Of a stretch of 48,168 bases of DNA, positions 18,202 through 26,430 are shown piece after piece. The translations under genes and the position numbers were made by a program. The notes beneath the pieces are model-generated. The model worked only from the letters and a program-made list of their open reading frames with translations. It was not told the origin of the DNA and made no database searches. Source of the DNA: Mesenet sp031546805. GTDB lineage: Bacteria; Pseudomonadota; Alphaproteobacteria; Rickettsiales; Anaplasmataceae. Where the stretch lies: assembly GCA_031546805.1 (NCBI GenBank), contig JAVBJW010000035.1:1-48168 (forward strand), in the 5' to 3' direction. How positions within the stretch are numbered: the stretch's first letter is position 1; each line of letters starts with the position of its first letter.

Positions 18202-18528
18202 CTATTTCTTCATCAAACTAGCGTCTTCAACATTTATGTTGCCGCTATTTCTATAATGTACAACTAATACTGCTAGTCCTACAGCTGCTTCCGCCGCTGC
18301 AACAGTTAAAATAAACATAACAAAAATTTGCCCTATTATATCATTAATGTAAACAGAAAAAGCAACTAAATTAATATTTACAGCCAAAAGCATCAGTTCA
18401 ATTGATAACAAAATATTAATAATACTCTTGCGATTAATAAAAATACCACATATCCCAATTGTAAAAAGAATAGCTGCAACAACAAGAAAATGATTTAAAG
18501 TTATGCCAGATCTAATTAAGTCTTCCAT
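18202..18528 (-). CDS. nuoK: NADH-quinone oxidoreductase subunit K
   Basis: Small three-helix subunit of the complex I proton channel, 108 residues. It reads LNHFLVVAAILFTIGICGIF in helix 1, LLSIELMLLAVNINLVAFS in helix 2 with the conserved membrane Glu of the IELML motif, and FVMFILTVAAAEAAVGLAVL in helix 3 with the second conserved Glu. The start overlaps the end of nuoJ by 13 bases. Order nuoJ-K-L-M-N is the standard one. Confidence 0.96.
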   Translation of the reverse strand: MEDLIRSGITLNHFLVVAAILFTIGICGIFINRKSIINILLSIELMLLAVNINLVAFSVYINDIIGQIFVMFILTVAAAEAAVGLAVLVVHYRNSGNINVEDASLMKK

Positions 18529-19112
18529 TCTATACCTTCTCCAGTTTTAGCCTTAACTATTTTTAGTGATGAAGATTGCATTGATTGCTTATATGCATTT
18601 TGCTTACGCGCCCCTTCTTTATTTCGAAGCGTGAGGGTAATTGAACCAATAATTGCAACCAATAACAGAACTCCTGCTAAATGAAAAGTATACATATAAT
18701 CAGTGTAAATTATACTACCGATTGCAGCAACGTTACTAATATCATTTGGTATGTAGGTAACAGAATTATGAATTTTAAAATCTGAATTTTTAATTACATA
18801 CCACACATTAAAAAGAAATGCAGATGAGCATATTATACCCATAAAAAAGTATCTAACGAAACCTTGACGTAATCTAGCGTAATCAATATCCAACATCATC
18901 ACTACAAACAAAAATAAAACCGCTACTGCTCCAACATAGACAATAATCATAAGCATTGCAATTAGTTCAGCACCAAGTAAAATAAATAAACCTGCAGAAC
19001 TAAGAAATGCAAAGATAAGCGATAATACTGAATGAACAGGGTTTTTTGTATAAACTACAGAAGCTGCTGATAAAGTCACTAACAAAGCAAAAAAGTAAAA
19101 GAAGAAATTCAT
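18516..19112 (-). CDS. nuoJ: NADH-quinone oxidoreductase subunit J
   Basis: Membrane subunit next to the quinone site of complex I, 198 residues with five helices. Typical segments are NPVHSVLSLIFAFLSSAGLF, AMLMIIVYVGAVAVLFLFVV with the pi-bulge-type VGA motif, and the DIDYARLRQG loop. It is the first nuo gene of the cluster in this window. Upstream subunits (A-I) are elsewhere on the chromosome, which is typical of the broken nuo operons in Rickettsiales. The C-terminus has a basic extension (KNKEGARKQNAYKQS type) on the cytoplasmic side. Confidence 0.96.
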   Translation of the reverse strand: MNFFFYFFALLVTLSAASVVYTKNPVHSVLSLIFAFLSSAGLFILLGAELIAMLMIIVYVGAVAVLFLFVVMMLDIDYARLRQGFVRYFFMGIICSSAFLFNVWYVIKNSDFKIHNSVTYIPNDISNVAAIGSIIYTDYMYTFHLAGVLLLVAIIGSITLTLRNKEGARKQNAYKQSMQSSSLKIVKAKTGEGIEWKT

Positions 19113-19140
19113 TCTTTAAAACTAACGGAAGCAATGTTAT

Positions 19141-19169
19141 TATTAAAATAGATTAGCTTTATAAGTCAA
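19141..19169 (-). promoter_or_regulatory. Possible promoter of the nuoJ operon
   Basis: On the reverse strand TTGACT (19169-19164), a 17-base spacer and TTAATA (19146-19141) lie about 30 bases upstream of the nuoJ start. The -35 is good, the -10 weak. Confidence 0.4.
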
Positions 19170-19195
19170 TGATTAAACTAAGGTTAAAATTTTAA

Positions 19196-19223
19196 TTGAT
19201 TTTATAAATTAGGTAAATATAAT
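19196..19223 (+). promoter_or_regulatory. Predicted sigma-70 promoter
   Basis: TTGATT (19196-19201), a 16-base spacer and a perfect TATAAT (19218-19223) precede the ATG at 19254; GGAG lies about eight bases before that ATG. Confidence 0.58.
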
Positions 19224-19253
19224 AATCATTATTAACAAAGATATGGAGAACAT

Positions 19254-19658
19254 ATGTCACAAAAACTTGATGATTTAAAAAGAGATTTTGAATATGAGTT
19301 TAATAAATTTTATAATAATGATTTGAAAGAACGTTATCAAAACCTCACAGAAGATTATATAAACTTCAGGTTAGATGAGATGAAGTTTTTAGAAAAACAA
19401 GAGTCAACACTATTACAAATAGCACGTGAAATGTGTAATGAAAATAGTAATGACTGCTCGCTTAAAAGCTATGTATACGATGTTGAATCAAATACTTTCA
19501 ACTACAACAATGAGACAATAACAAAAATAAATGATTCGAGGGATAATTTTTTTGATAATATAGACCATTCAATTGAAAGCCATACAAACGGTGTTGAATC
19601 CAATACTTTCGACTATAACAATGAGACATCAACAGAAATTATGCATTCAATATTATAA
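19254..19658 (+). CDS. Small acidic protein of unknown function with internal repeat (paralogue A)
   Basis: A 134-residue soluble protein that I do not recognise. The N-terminus MSQKLDDLKRDFEYEFNKFY is clearly related to that of the next gene (MSQILDDLKTGFKKVDEFYS), so the two are paralogues. Residues 1-60 are predicted helical and charged. The C-terminal part contains a duplicated motif, VESNTFNYNNET and VESNTFDYNNET, 37 residues apart, from a 47-base direct repeat. There is no signal peptide or membrane segment. It has its own promoter and a hairpin after the stop. Repeat-bearing small acidic proteins in this family are sometimes secreted, but that is only a possibility here. Confidence 0.72.
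   Translation: MSQKLDDLKRDFEYEFNKFYNNDLKERYQNLTEDYINFRLDEMKFLEKQESTLLQIAREMCNENSNDCSLKSYVYDVESNTFNYNNETITKINDSRDNFFDNIDHSIESHTNGVESNTFDYNNETSTEIMHSIL
19482..19639 (+). repeat. Two-copy 47-base direct repeat, period 111 bases
   Basis: Copies at 19482-19528 and 19593-19639 differ at only a few positions and encode the VESNTF(N/D)YNNET motif twice in the same frame. This points to an in-gene duplication with a conserved reading frame. Confidence 0.8.
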
Positions 19659-19668
19659 ATTAGCATAT

Positions 19669-19699
19669 TCTTTAGATCATCAATTTGATGATCTAAAGA
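19669..19699. terminator. Long perfect hairpin between the two paralogues
   Basis: Fifteen-base arms (TCTTTAGATCATCAA and its complement) flank a single T, eleven bases after the stop of the 134-residue protein. In RNA the centre would open to a small loop. There is no T run, so it could also be a processing or stability element. Confidence 0.6.
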
Positions 19700-19748
19700 T
19701 ATAATCTGTTAAAACTAGTGAGTTATATAAAATCAAACAAAAAAATAA

Positions 19749-19777
19749 ATTGAGATTTTAAGCATAACTAAACATAA
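19749..19777 (+). promoter_or_regulatory. Predicted sigma-70 promoter
   Basis: TTGAGA (19749-19754), a 17-base spacer and CATAAT (19772-19777) stand 34 bases before the ATG at 19811. Confidence 0.5.
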
Positions 19778-19810
19778 TAACCTACTATTTAATAAGTAGA
19801 GTAGGGAAGT

Positions 19811-20125
19811 ATGTCACAAATACTGGATGATTTAAAAACAGGTTTTAAAAAAGTTGATGAGTTTTACAGTAATAAAGTCAGGGAGCCTGTTGTAAGTTTT
19901 ATAAAATCATGTGGTAAATTTATTAAAGATGTACCAGTTCAAAAACTAGCCAAGGTATTTAAAAATATTGGAGATCATTTAGATAAAAGCAATGCACATG
20001 TGGAAGAATCAATTTTTGAAGAAAGATCTTTAAATGAAGATATAATTAATACGTCTAATCAAGTTTCTTCAATGGAAGATTTTGAAAAATATGATGCAAG
20101 TGTAAATGATACTGCCATAATGTAA
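19811..20125 (+). CDS. Small protein of unknown function (paralogue B)
   Basis: A 104-residue soluble protein whose first about 20 residues match the 134-residue protein upstream (MSQ-LDDLK--F...FY). After that they diverge: this one continues with a basic helical stretch (PVQKLAKVFKNIGDHLDK) and ends in an acidic, Ser/Asn-rich tail. AGGGAAG before the ATG is a good ribosome site. No known domain is visible. The shared N-terminus suggests either a common targeting or assembly role or recent divergence after duplication. Confidence 0.72.
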   Translation: MSQILDDLKTGFKKVDEFYSNKVREPVVSFIKSCGKFIKDVPVQKLAKVFKNIGDHLDKSNAHVEESIFEERSLNEDIINTSNQVSSMEDFEKYDASVNDTAIM

Positions 20126-20154
20126 CTTGGTCAAATAATCTATATTAATAAACA

Positions 20155-20427
20155 ATGACAAAATGGATAATACTTCTACTTATAGTAGTTGTAATTCTTA
20201 CAATTGCTTATAAATGGCTACGTCAACGTTATTTCATAAAAAACGCTGTAATTAGAGATGTCGATGCCAGCAATGATAAAGCACCTTTAAATACAAGGGA
20301 TCAGAAATTTAGCAATCCAAAGGCTTTAGGCAAGGTTCCGTACAAAACAAAACATAAAAAAGACGAATTAAATGTAGAATCAGTTAAATCTGCACTAAAA
20401 AACCAAAAAAAAGGAAAACATTTATAA
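20155..20427 (+). CDS. Small single-span membrane protein of unknown function
   Basis: A 90-residue protein with one N-terminal membrane helix at about 4-20 (IILLLIVVVILTIAYKW), followed by a basic Lys/Arg-rich cytoplasmic tail with no recognisable domain. It starts 29 bases after the preceding gene, so it may be on the same transcript. The ATG lacks a clear Shine-Dalgarno. I assign no function. Confidence 0.6.
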   Translation: MTKWIILLLIVVVILTIAYKWLRQRYFIKNAVIRDVDASNDKAPLNTRDQKFSNPKALGKVPYKTKHKKDELNVESVKSALKNQKKGKHL

Positions 20428-20539
20428 TATTTGAAACGGTATTAGATTTAAAGTACAAACTCCAAATCCGTACTTTTTCTCCCAAGTTTAGTACAATAAG
20501 AGAATAATCAATCTTATTAATATTTCCATGCCTTATCGA

Positions 20540-20760
20540 AATATAAAGCAATAGTGGTATATTTTAAAAGTTGAAGGAATATATGATTTGAGAGATGAAC
20601 AATGGGAAAAAACAGTTTACCTGGGAAAGATGGGGATAGCGGAAGAAGTGCAAATGATAACAGGAAGTTTATAGCTGCAGTAATGTGGATAGTGGAGCAC
20701 CATGGAGCAGTTGAATATGGAAAATGGTCAAATAAACGTTTCATGAGATAAAGATATTCA
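20540..20760 (+). pseudogene. 5' fragment of an IS5-type transposase
   Basis: Two frames together spell the N-terminus of a transposase of the IS5 superfamily. One frame gives IYDLRDEQWEK (from 20579), like the family's YDLTDEQWE start. The next gives PGKDGDSGRSANDNRKFIAA followed by VMWIVEHHGA and YGKWSNKRF, like the family's GxGRxxxDNRxFIxAVLWI...GAPW stretch. Only about 60-70 residues remain and a frameshift separates them. All catalytic residues are missing, so it is dead. It belongs to a different IS5 subgroup from the 11244-11980 remnant. The rest of the 20428-20930 gap shows nothing I can identify. Confidence 0.78.
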
Positions 20761-20930
20761 ATCACACGTTTATCGTAATTTTCAAATGAAATACAACATG
20801 AGGTTCAATATTGTATTGTAAATCTGAGGCATTAGTTGATTTAATTTTGATCTCACTACTCTTTCTTTTTTCTTACCTCTGATTCGTAGTAGGTCTATGG
20901 TAGTTTTGAGATTTTAAACATGGTCTTATA

Positions 20931-22121
20931 TTAAAAAGATAGCATTTCATACGCAGTGTCAAATATTCTTCCATGCTCTTGAATAGCAAATCTATCAGTC
21001 ATCCCAGCAATATAATCACAGACTATTATAGAACGCTTCTTTTCATCTGCATCTAATGCAATCTTGCCCCATTCTGTAGGTAGTATGTTTGGTTCATTTT
21101 GAAAAATTTCAAAAAGATCCTTAACTATACGCTTTGCTTTACTGGTTACTCTATTAATTTTGTAATGTCTATACACCTTGTCACTCAAGAATTTCTTTAA
21201 CTCTCTATTGTACGCAGCAACCTCTGGAGAAAAATGCACTAAAGACTTATCTAACTTTCTGATATCTTCAGAAGTTTTAATACTGTAAGTACTAATATTG
21301 CTTTGCGCTTGTGTTACAATATCTTGAATCATAAGACTTATCATTCTTCTTAAAAATTCGTATATTACTTTATTTTTAGGCAAGTCTGGATGTTTATCTA
21401 AAATTTCTTGAAGTAACTTACCAAATAAAGGAAGAGTAAATATATCCTCAATGGTGAAAAACTTTGCTCTTAATCCATCATCTAAATCATGAGCATTATA
21501 GGCTATATCATCAGAAATTGCAGCGACCTGTGCTTCAGCATTTGAAAATTCTTCAAGTTTTAAATCGTACTTATCATGATATTCAAGCATTAGCTGATTA
21601 GTAGTTAAAGATTTTGCATTAGATCCAAGCAAAGGACCGTTGTGTTTTGCAATACCTTCTAAAACTTCCCAAGTGAGATTGATGCCATCAAAATGAATAT
21701 ATCGTTGCTCAAGATATGTTAAAATTCTCAAAGATTGCACATTATGATCAAAGCCAATAAAATTTTTCGTTACCTCGTTCAAAGCATCTTCACCTGCATG
21801 ACCAAAAGGGGTATGCCCTAAATCATGAGCTAAAGATATTGCTTCTGCAATATCCTCGTTTAAACCTAATCTTTTACATATAGAGCGGGCTACTTGTGCT
21901 ACTTCTAGACTATGAGTTAGCCTTGTACGATAATAATCACCTTGATAGTTAACAAATACCTGTGTTTTGTATTCTAACTTACGAAATGCTCCAGAATGAA
22001 TAATGCGATCCCTGTCACGCTGAAAACAAGTACGGTATTTATCATCTTCTTCATGAAAAAATCTTCCTTTTGTTTTATTAAATGAACAAGCAAAGCTTGA
22101 CAAAATATTTTGGTTTGACAT
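20931..22121 (-). CDS. dgt: dGTP triphosphohydrolase-like HD-domain protein
   Basis: A member of the dGTPase/dNTP triphosphohydrolase family, which releases triphosphate from deoxynucleotides and trims dNTP pools. It is 396 residues long. The HD metal site is intact: His70 in TRLTHSLEVAQ and His99-Asp100 in AHDLGHTPFGHAGE. The N-terminal RTCFQRDRDRIIHSGAFRKL stretch and IADDIAYNAHDLDDG-like sequence (AAISDDIAYNAHDLDDGLRA) are typical of the family; the C-terminus has CDYIAGMTDRFAI. It is divergent from the erpA-like gene, whose start lies 56 bases away. Confidence 0.94.
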   Translation of the reverse strand: MSNQNILSSFACSFNKTKGRFFHEEDDKYRTCFQRDRDRIIHSGAFRKLEYKTQVFVNYQGDYYRTRLTHSLEVAQVARSICKRLGLNEDIAEAISLAHDLGHTPFGHAGEDALNEVTKNFIGFDHNVQSLRILTYLEQRYIHFDGINLTWEVLEGIAKHNGPLLGSNAKSLTTNQLMLEYHDKYDLKLEEFSNAEAQVAAISDDIAYNAHDLDDGLRAKFFTIEDIFTLPLFGKLLQEILDKHPDLPKNKVIYEFLRRMISLMIQDIVTQAQSNISTYSIKTSEDIRKLDKSLVHFSPEVAAYNRELKKFLSDKVYRHYKINRVTSKAKRIVKDLFEIFQNEPNILPTEWGKIALDADEKKRSIIVCDYIAGMTDRFAIQEHGRIFDTAYEMLSF

Positions 22122-22177
22122 TGTTTGAAGTGCGTATTATAATTAATAGTTTAATTAATAAATTAAATGGGATGTTT

Positions 22178-22630
22178 ATGTCAAGTTTTAATACAGGTTA
22201 TAATATAACTTTAACTGAAAATGCAGTTAAGAAGGTGTACTCTCTTATAGAAAAAGAAAGTAATTCTAATGCTGCTTTGCGCGTTCTAGTATCTGGTGGA
22301 GGGTGTTCAGGGTTTCAGTATAATTTTAAAATGGATGAATCCCACAAAACATTGAGTTGTAACGCAAGTGATGACGACGATGATGACTGCGATATAGAAG
22401 ATGATGATGATTTTGACTACGATGACGAAGATGAAGATCAGTTTGATGCATCTGATATTACAATAAATGATGAAACTGGTAAAACAGTCTTACTTATAGA
22501 TAATAACTCAGCTCAGTTTTTAAAAAATTCAGTAGTAGATTATATTGAAGACTTGAATGGATCTGGGTTTATTATCAAAAATCCTTTGGCTAAGTCTAGA
22601 TGTGGCTGTGGTAATAGTTTCACAATTTAG
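22178..22630 (+). CDS. erpA: ErpA/IscA-type Fe-S cluster carrier with Asp-rich insert
   Basis: An A-type carrier that delivers Fe-S clusters to apo-proteins. The cluster cysteines are all present: Cys43 (SGGGCSGFQY), Cys142 and Cys144 (RCGCGNSF). IKNPLAKS before the second pair is also typical. I choose ATG 22178 (MSSFNTGYNITLTENA) because GGGA lies about five bases upstream; ATG 22172 and a longer frame from 22082 are less likely. Normal members have about 105-120 residues; this one has 150 because about 35 residues, nearly all Asp and Glu, are inserted at about 58-92 between the first and second cysteine motifs. The frame is intact and the ends are well conserved, so the protein is probably active. 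The symbol is tentative (iscA-like is an alternative). Confidence 0.88.
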   Translation: MSSFNTGYNITLTENAVKKVYSLIEKESNSNAALRVLVSGGGCSGFQYNFKMDESHKTLSCNASDDDDDDCDIEDDDDFDYDDEDEDQFDASDITINDETGKTVLLIDNNSAQFLKNSVVDYIEDLNGSGFIIKNPLAKSRCGCGNSFTI

Positions 22631-22782
22631 CGTTGGTACAATATTTATTTATAGCTAATACAAAAAAGTTTGGTAAGGCAGTTTATTATTTTCTTTTAGT
22701 TATTTTATACTGCTTTACTTAACTAGTTGTTGAATAGTATCGTACTTAATTTTCTCTAGGGTTGAGTTGTATAGATGTGAAA

Positions 22783-23376
22783 TTATGGATATAACTGATC
22801 TACTTTCCAATTATTATTCTTAGTCAATTGGTATTTATAGCGGGTGTGGTTTCTGTGCTCGCCTTCTTGCCAAAACTCTATAGCTTCTGGTACAATACAA
22901 AATCCTACCCAAGAATCCGGTTTTGTAATTAACTTGCCATTAAATTTTTCTGTCATTAGTTTCATTTTGTTTTCGAAAGATTGCCAATCTTCTAAAATAC
23001 TTGACTGTTTTGAACACCAAGCATTAATCTGACTCTCGCGTGAACGTGAAGCATAGTAATTGTCAGCTTTACTATTCTCCAACAGCTCTACTCTACCTTC
23101 AATTCGCACTTGTTTAGAAAGTTCCATCCAATAAAAAACTAATGCTGCTCTTGGATTTTCTGTTAATTCTTTTCCTTTACTGCTATTTACATTAGTAAAA
23201 AAAACAAACCCTTCTTTGCTATATTCCTTAAGTAAGACAACTCTTGCAGATGGAATACAATCTTTACTACAGGTTGCAAGCACCATTGAAGTTGGTTCTT
23301 TAATTTGTAAATTTAAAACCTCTTTGTACCAAGTGTTAAAGAGCTCTATAGGATCTGCTGTAGGTACAATAATCAT
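22783..23376 (-). CDS. pdxH: Pyridoxamine 5'-phosphate oxidase
   Basis: An FMN enzyme that makes pyridoxal 5'-phosphate from pyridoxine or pyridoxamine phosphate, the last step of vitamin B6 synthesis or salvage. It is 197 residues, a normal length. Key segments: ARVVLLKEYSKEGFVFFTN and SSKGKELTENPRAALVFYW (FMN and substrate binding), QVRIEGRVE, SRESQINAWCSKQSS, and the C-terminal WQEGEHRNHTRYKYQ...QLYP, matching the family's RLHxR and RLxP ends with slight changes. It is convergent with the erpA-like gene and lies 45 bases after ndk on the same strand. FMN would come from ribF in this window. Confidence 0.95.
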   Translation of the reverse strand: MIIVPTADPIELFNTWYKEVLNLQIKEPTSMVLATCSKDCIPSARVVLLKEYSKEGFVFFTNVNSSKGKELTENPRAALVFYWMELSKQVRIEGRVELLENSKADNYYASRSRESQINAWCSKQSSILEDWQSFENKMKLMTEKFNGKLITKPDSWVGFCIVPEAIEFWQEGEHRNHTRYKYQLTKNNNWKVDQLYP

Positions 23377-23421
23377 TATATAGCAAAGTTATTAAATTGA
23401 TATTAGATGTTTTTATTATGT

Positions 23422-23844
23422 TTAAACTTCCATTAATTCATACTTTGCAAAGAAAAAAGCAACTTCTTTTTCGGCATTGTCAATGTTGTCAGAACCATGC
23501 ACACAATTAGCATCAATATTATCTGCAAAATCGCCCCTAATTGTTCCTTTATCTGCCTGTTTTGGATCCGTTGCTCCCATAATAGTTCTATATTTACTTA
23601 TAGCACTTTCTCCTGAGAGAACTTGTACAATAACAGGACCAGAAGTAATAAATTCAATAAGATCAGGGAAAAAAGACCTTTCCTTATGAATTGCATAAAA
23701 TAATTCTGCCTGCTTTTTTGTCAGTAACATTCTTTTCTGAGCAATGATTTTTAATCCTGCTTGTTCGATATATGAAATTACTTTGCCTGTGATGTTACGT
23801 TTTATCACGTCGGGTTTTAAAATAGAAAGAGTGATTTCACTCAA
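23422..23844 (-). CDS. ndk: Nucleoside diphosphate kinase
   Basis: It transfers the gamma-phosphate between nucleoside di- and triphosphates through a phosphohistidine. The 140-residue length is normal. TLSILKPDVIKRN (about 5-17), the Kpn-loop region, and the catalytic NCVHGSDN with His116 are intact, as is GATDPKQADKGTIRGDFA. It is probably co-transcribed with pdxH, 45 bases downstream. With guaB, dgt and dcd it belongs to the window's nucleotide-pool genes. Confidence 0.97.
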   Translation of the reverse strand: MSEITLSILKPDVIKRNITGKVISYIEQAGLKIIAQKRMLLTKKQAELFYAIHKERSFFPDLIEFITSGPVIVQVLSGESAISKYRTIMGATDPKQADKGTIRGDFADNIDANCVHGSDNIDNAEKEVAFFFAKYELMEV

Positions 23845-23967
23845 GATATATCCTTTTATTAGTTAAAATATTATTTTATTATAAATTTTCAATTTTAAAA
23901 GAGATTTTTTTTCATTGTGCTTAAAATTAGTATATAATATACTTACTTCAAGGGTTGTTAGTCAGTA

Positions 23968-24939
23968 ATGTATATGTCTAATAGTTGTTGCATAGAGGAA
24001 AAACAAACTGATTCTGTGGATAAAAATAGAGTTTCTACATTTTTCAGTCACATTAAGGCATCTGTCTTTTGTGGTGTAAAAGGCTATTTTACATTTGAGC
24101 TGGCGTTTATAAGTTACATTAATTACTCTCTACATTATTTTTTTTTTAAACATAGCGATAAGAACCGGTCTCAACCCTTAGCTAAAAAATACGATACCAT
24201 GAGAAAGGGCGCTGCTTTTGCAATGAAGAGAAATCTCATTCCTTTTTTTGAAGTTGTCATTATTATGCCACTTATATGTTTTGGATTGCCAAAAATTCTA
24301 GGTGTAAATAGCATTTTAAAAGACCACTTGTATTTATATTGCACTTTTGCCTGCATTACTTTAATGATAACAGCCTGTTTTATTGTGAGGACTTTTTGCC
24401 TGCGTGAGAAATTGACTGAGCGTCTTTCTTGCTATAATTCGCAACAAATAACAGATAGTTTTAAACAGGATGATATTCGTTATCCAATTTATGATAAAGA
24501 AAATGGAAATTTAATGTTTAATTTTCCTGATCAGGCTGATGGTAGTAAAGATAAGTACAATATCCCCTCAAGACGAGATTTTATTTTATTGGTTTTGCTG
24601 AATTTTATCACATTACCTTTAAAATTATTGCAGGCTACTACTATGCTATCTTTATCTATTGTAGAACTTGGTGAGGCAATTTTCAATTTTCCTTTTGATT
24701 TGCTAACTTGTTGTAACAGTAAGAACAAGTTTGTTGCAACTAGAAGCAATATGCAGCGTTCAGGACATTTATTTTATGGGTTTATTCGAAACTCCGTTGA
24801 TATAGCTTTGTTTCCAATAATGATTTTTGTAAATAGTCATTATCAAGTTTGTAAAAATATGAGTTCTCCTTTTGCCTGTATAGATGATACAGTGGCTGAG
24901 TTTATAGGAACTCCAGAATCTACATGTTGTAGTGTATAA
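23968..24939 (+). CDS. Unknown multi-span membrane protein
   Basis: A 323-residue protein of unknown function starting at ATG 23968 (a second ATG follows at 23974). Hydrophobic segments lie at about 40-60, 92-112 and 120-143, a long hydrophobic stretch at about 205-250, and a last segment at about 275-290. It is rich in Phe and Cys, including CC pairs near both ends. No catalytic motif is visible. Its stop overlaps the hemH start by eight bases, so it is translationally coupled to ferrochelatase. This could reflect a link to heme or membrane biology, or only compact packing. Confidence 0.72.
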   Translation: MYMSNSCCIEEKQTDSVDKNRVSTFFSHIKASVFCGVKGYFTFELAFISYINYSLHYFFFKHSDKNRSQPLAKKYDTMRKGAAFAMKRNLIPFFEVVIIMPLICFGLPKILGVNSILKDHLYLYCTFACITLMITACFIVRTFCLREKLTERLSCYNSQQITDSFKQDDIRYPIYDKENGNLMFNFPDQADGSKDKYNIPSRRDFILLVLLNFITLPLKLLQATTMLSLSIVELGEAIFNFPFDLLTCCNSKNKFVATRSNMQRSGHLFYGFIRNSVDIALFPIMIFVNSHYQVCKNMSSPFACIDDTVAEFIGTPESTCCSV

Positions 24940-25933
24940 AAAGAAAATAGCTGTAGTTTTGTTTAATTTAGGTGGGCCTTCTTCTTTAGAGGATATAGAG
25001 CCTTTTTTATTCAATCTTTTTTATGATAAGAGAATAATTAATTTACCAAATCCATTAAGATTTTTTGTAGCAAAGCTGATTTCTAAAAAACGAGTTAAGA
25101 CAGCAACAGAAATATATAAACAGATAGGTGGTAAATCACCAATTTTGCAAATGACAGAAATTCAGGCAAAAGAGCTGGAAGATGAATTAAATAAAAATCA
25201 TGCTAATAATTACAAAATTTTTGTTTGTATGCGTTATTCATCTCCATTTGCTGATGAAGTTGTGCAAAATGTTGATAAATTTAGCCCAAGTGAAGTCATT
25301 CTTCTACCATTATATCCACAATACTCCACTACTACAACTTTATCTGCTATTGAAAATTGGCAGAGAGCTGTCTCACGTTATAGCTTCGACTTTGTTACAA
25401 AGACAGTTTGTTGTTATTATAATAATGAAAACTTTATAAAAGCTCATCATAACTTAATAACTAAGCATTATAAATTAGCTAGTACGCTTGGCAAGCCAAG
25501 GGTTTTGTTTTCAGCTCATAGTCTACCTGTTAGTGTTATTAAAAAAGGTGATCCATATGCATGGCAGGTAAAAAAGACAAGTGAACTTATAGTTGAGTCT
25601 CTAAATATTAAAGATTTAGACTGGAATATATGTTATCAGAGTAAAATTGGTCCTATAAAATGGTTAGAACCCAGTACTGAAAATGAATTACTTCGTGCTA
25701 AAAACGACAGAGTACCAGTGGTTTTAGTTCCTGTTGCGTTTGTTTCTGAACACTGTGAAACTTTGGTGGAATTAGATATAGAATATAAAAAAATAATGCC
25801 TAATCAATACTACTACCGCATTCCTACACTAGGTGTTGATAAATTTTTTATTAATTGTTTGCTTGAAATTTGTTTGAACGCAAATAATAATAAGTGCTGG
25901 CAAGAGCATAAAATGTGCTGGAAAATTCTATAA
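24932..25933 (+). CDS. hemH: Ferrochelatase
   Basis: It inserts Fe(II) into protoporphyrin IX, the last step of heme synthesis. It is 333 residues with a GTG start at 24932; the family's N-terminal VVLFNLGGPSS follows immediately, so no later start fits. Other motifs: QIGGKSPI, PLYPQYSTTTT, FSAHSLP with metal-site His196, CYQSKIGPIKWLEP, and FVSEHCETLVELDIEY with the conserved Glu. All family landmarks are intact. It overlaps the unknown membrane gene upstream by eight bases. The heme supports the cytochromes matured by the Ccm system encoded at 12120-12714. Confidence 0.96.
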   Translation: MYKKKIAVVLFNLGGPSSLEDIEPFLFNLFYDKRIINLPNPLRFFVAKLISKKRVKTATEIYKQIGGKSPILQMTEIQAKELEDELNKNHANNYKIFVCMRYSSPFADEVVQNVDKFSPSEVILLPLYPQYSTTTTLSAIENWQRAVSRYSFDFVTKTVCCYYNNENFIKAHHNLITKHYKLASTLGKPRVLFSAHSLPVSVIKKGDPYAWQVKKTSELIVESLNIKDLDWNICYQSKIGPIKWLEPSTENELLRAKNDRVPVVLVPVAFVSEHCETLVELDIEYKKIMPNQYYYRIPTLGVDKFFINCLLEICLNANNNKCWQEHKMCWKIL

Positions 25934-26139
25934 ATTTTTATCTTTATGAACAAGTAAATTTCTTTCAAAACTTATTTAAATAATAAAAATGATGATCTAA
26001 CATCAAATAACTTGTACACCTTACAAAAATATGATACTTGTATTATCATTAGTGACTTGTCTTTGCAATTCATAAATTAGTTAAGTAACCCTTAAAGGGC
26101 ATTCATGTTTTTATTATTTAATAAAGTGAGATGTTTTAT

Positions 26140-26412
26140 ATGTCGATAACCTCTGAGAAGAAAAGTGAGTTAATTAGTGAATACTGTGTTGTAAAAAACG
26201 ATACAGGTTCATCTTTTGTCCAGTGTGCAATTTTGAGCGAGAGAATTAGTAATCTAACCAATCATTTTAAGACGCATAAGAAAGATTTTCATTCTAGACG
26301 TGGTTTATTGATTCTAATAGGTAGAAGGCGTAAACACTTAAACTATATAAAACATAAGTTTGGTAATGAAGCTTATCAAAAGTTAATAGCAAGGTTAGGC
26401 ATTAGAAAGTAG
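26140..26412 (+). CDS. rpsO: 30S ribosomal protein S15 (uS15)
   Basis: A primary binder of the central domain of 16S rRNA. I choose ATG 26140 (MSITSEKKSELI) because GTGAG ends nine bases upstream; the ATG at 26131 would have no spacing to it. This gives 90 residues, the normal size. SSFVQCAILSERISNLTNHF and KTHKKDFHSRRGLLILIGRR are family signatures, ending YQKLIARLGIRK. It is followed by pnp 18 bases later, the classic rpsO-pnp pair. Confidence 0.96.
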   Translation: MSITSEKKSELISEYCVVKNDTGSSFVQCAILSERISNLTNHFKTHKKDFHSRRGLLILIGRRRKHLNYIKHKFGNEAYQKLIARLGIRK

Positions 26413-26430
26413 TAATTATTAGAGGAATAT

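Noticed and set aside
22082..22177. Longer N-terminus for the ErpA-like protein
   Set aside because: The first 32 residues have no family similarity and overlap the dgt start; a good ribosome site precedes ATG 22178.
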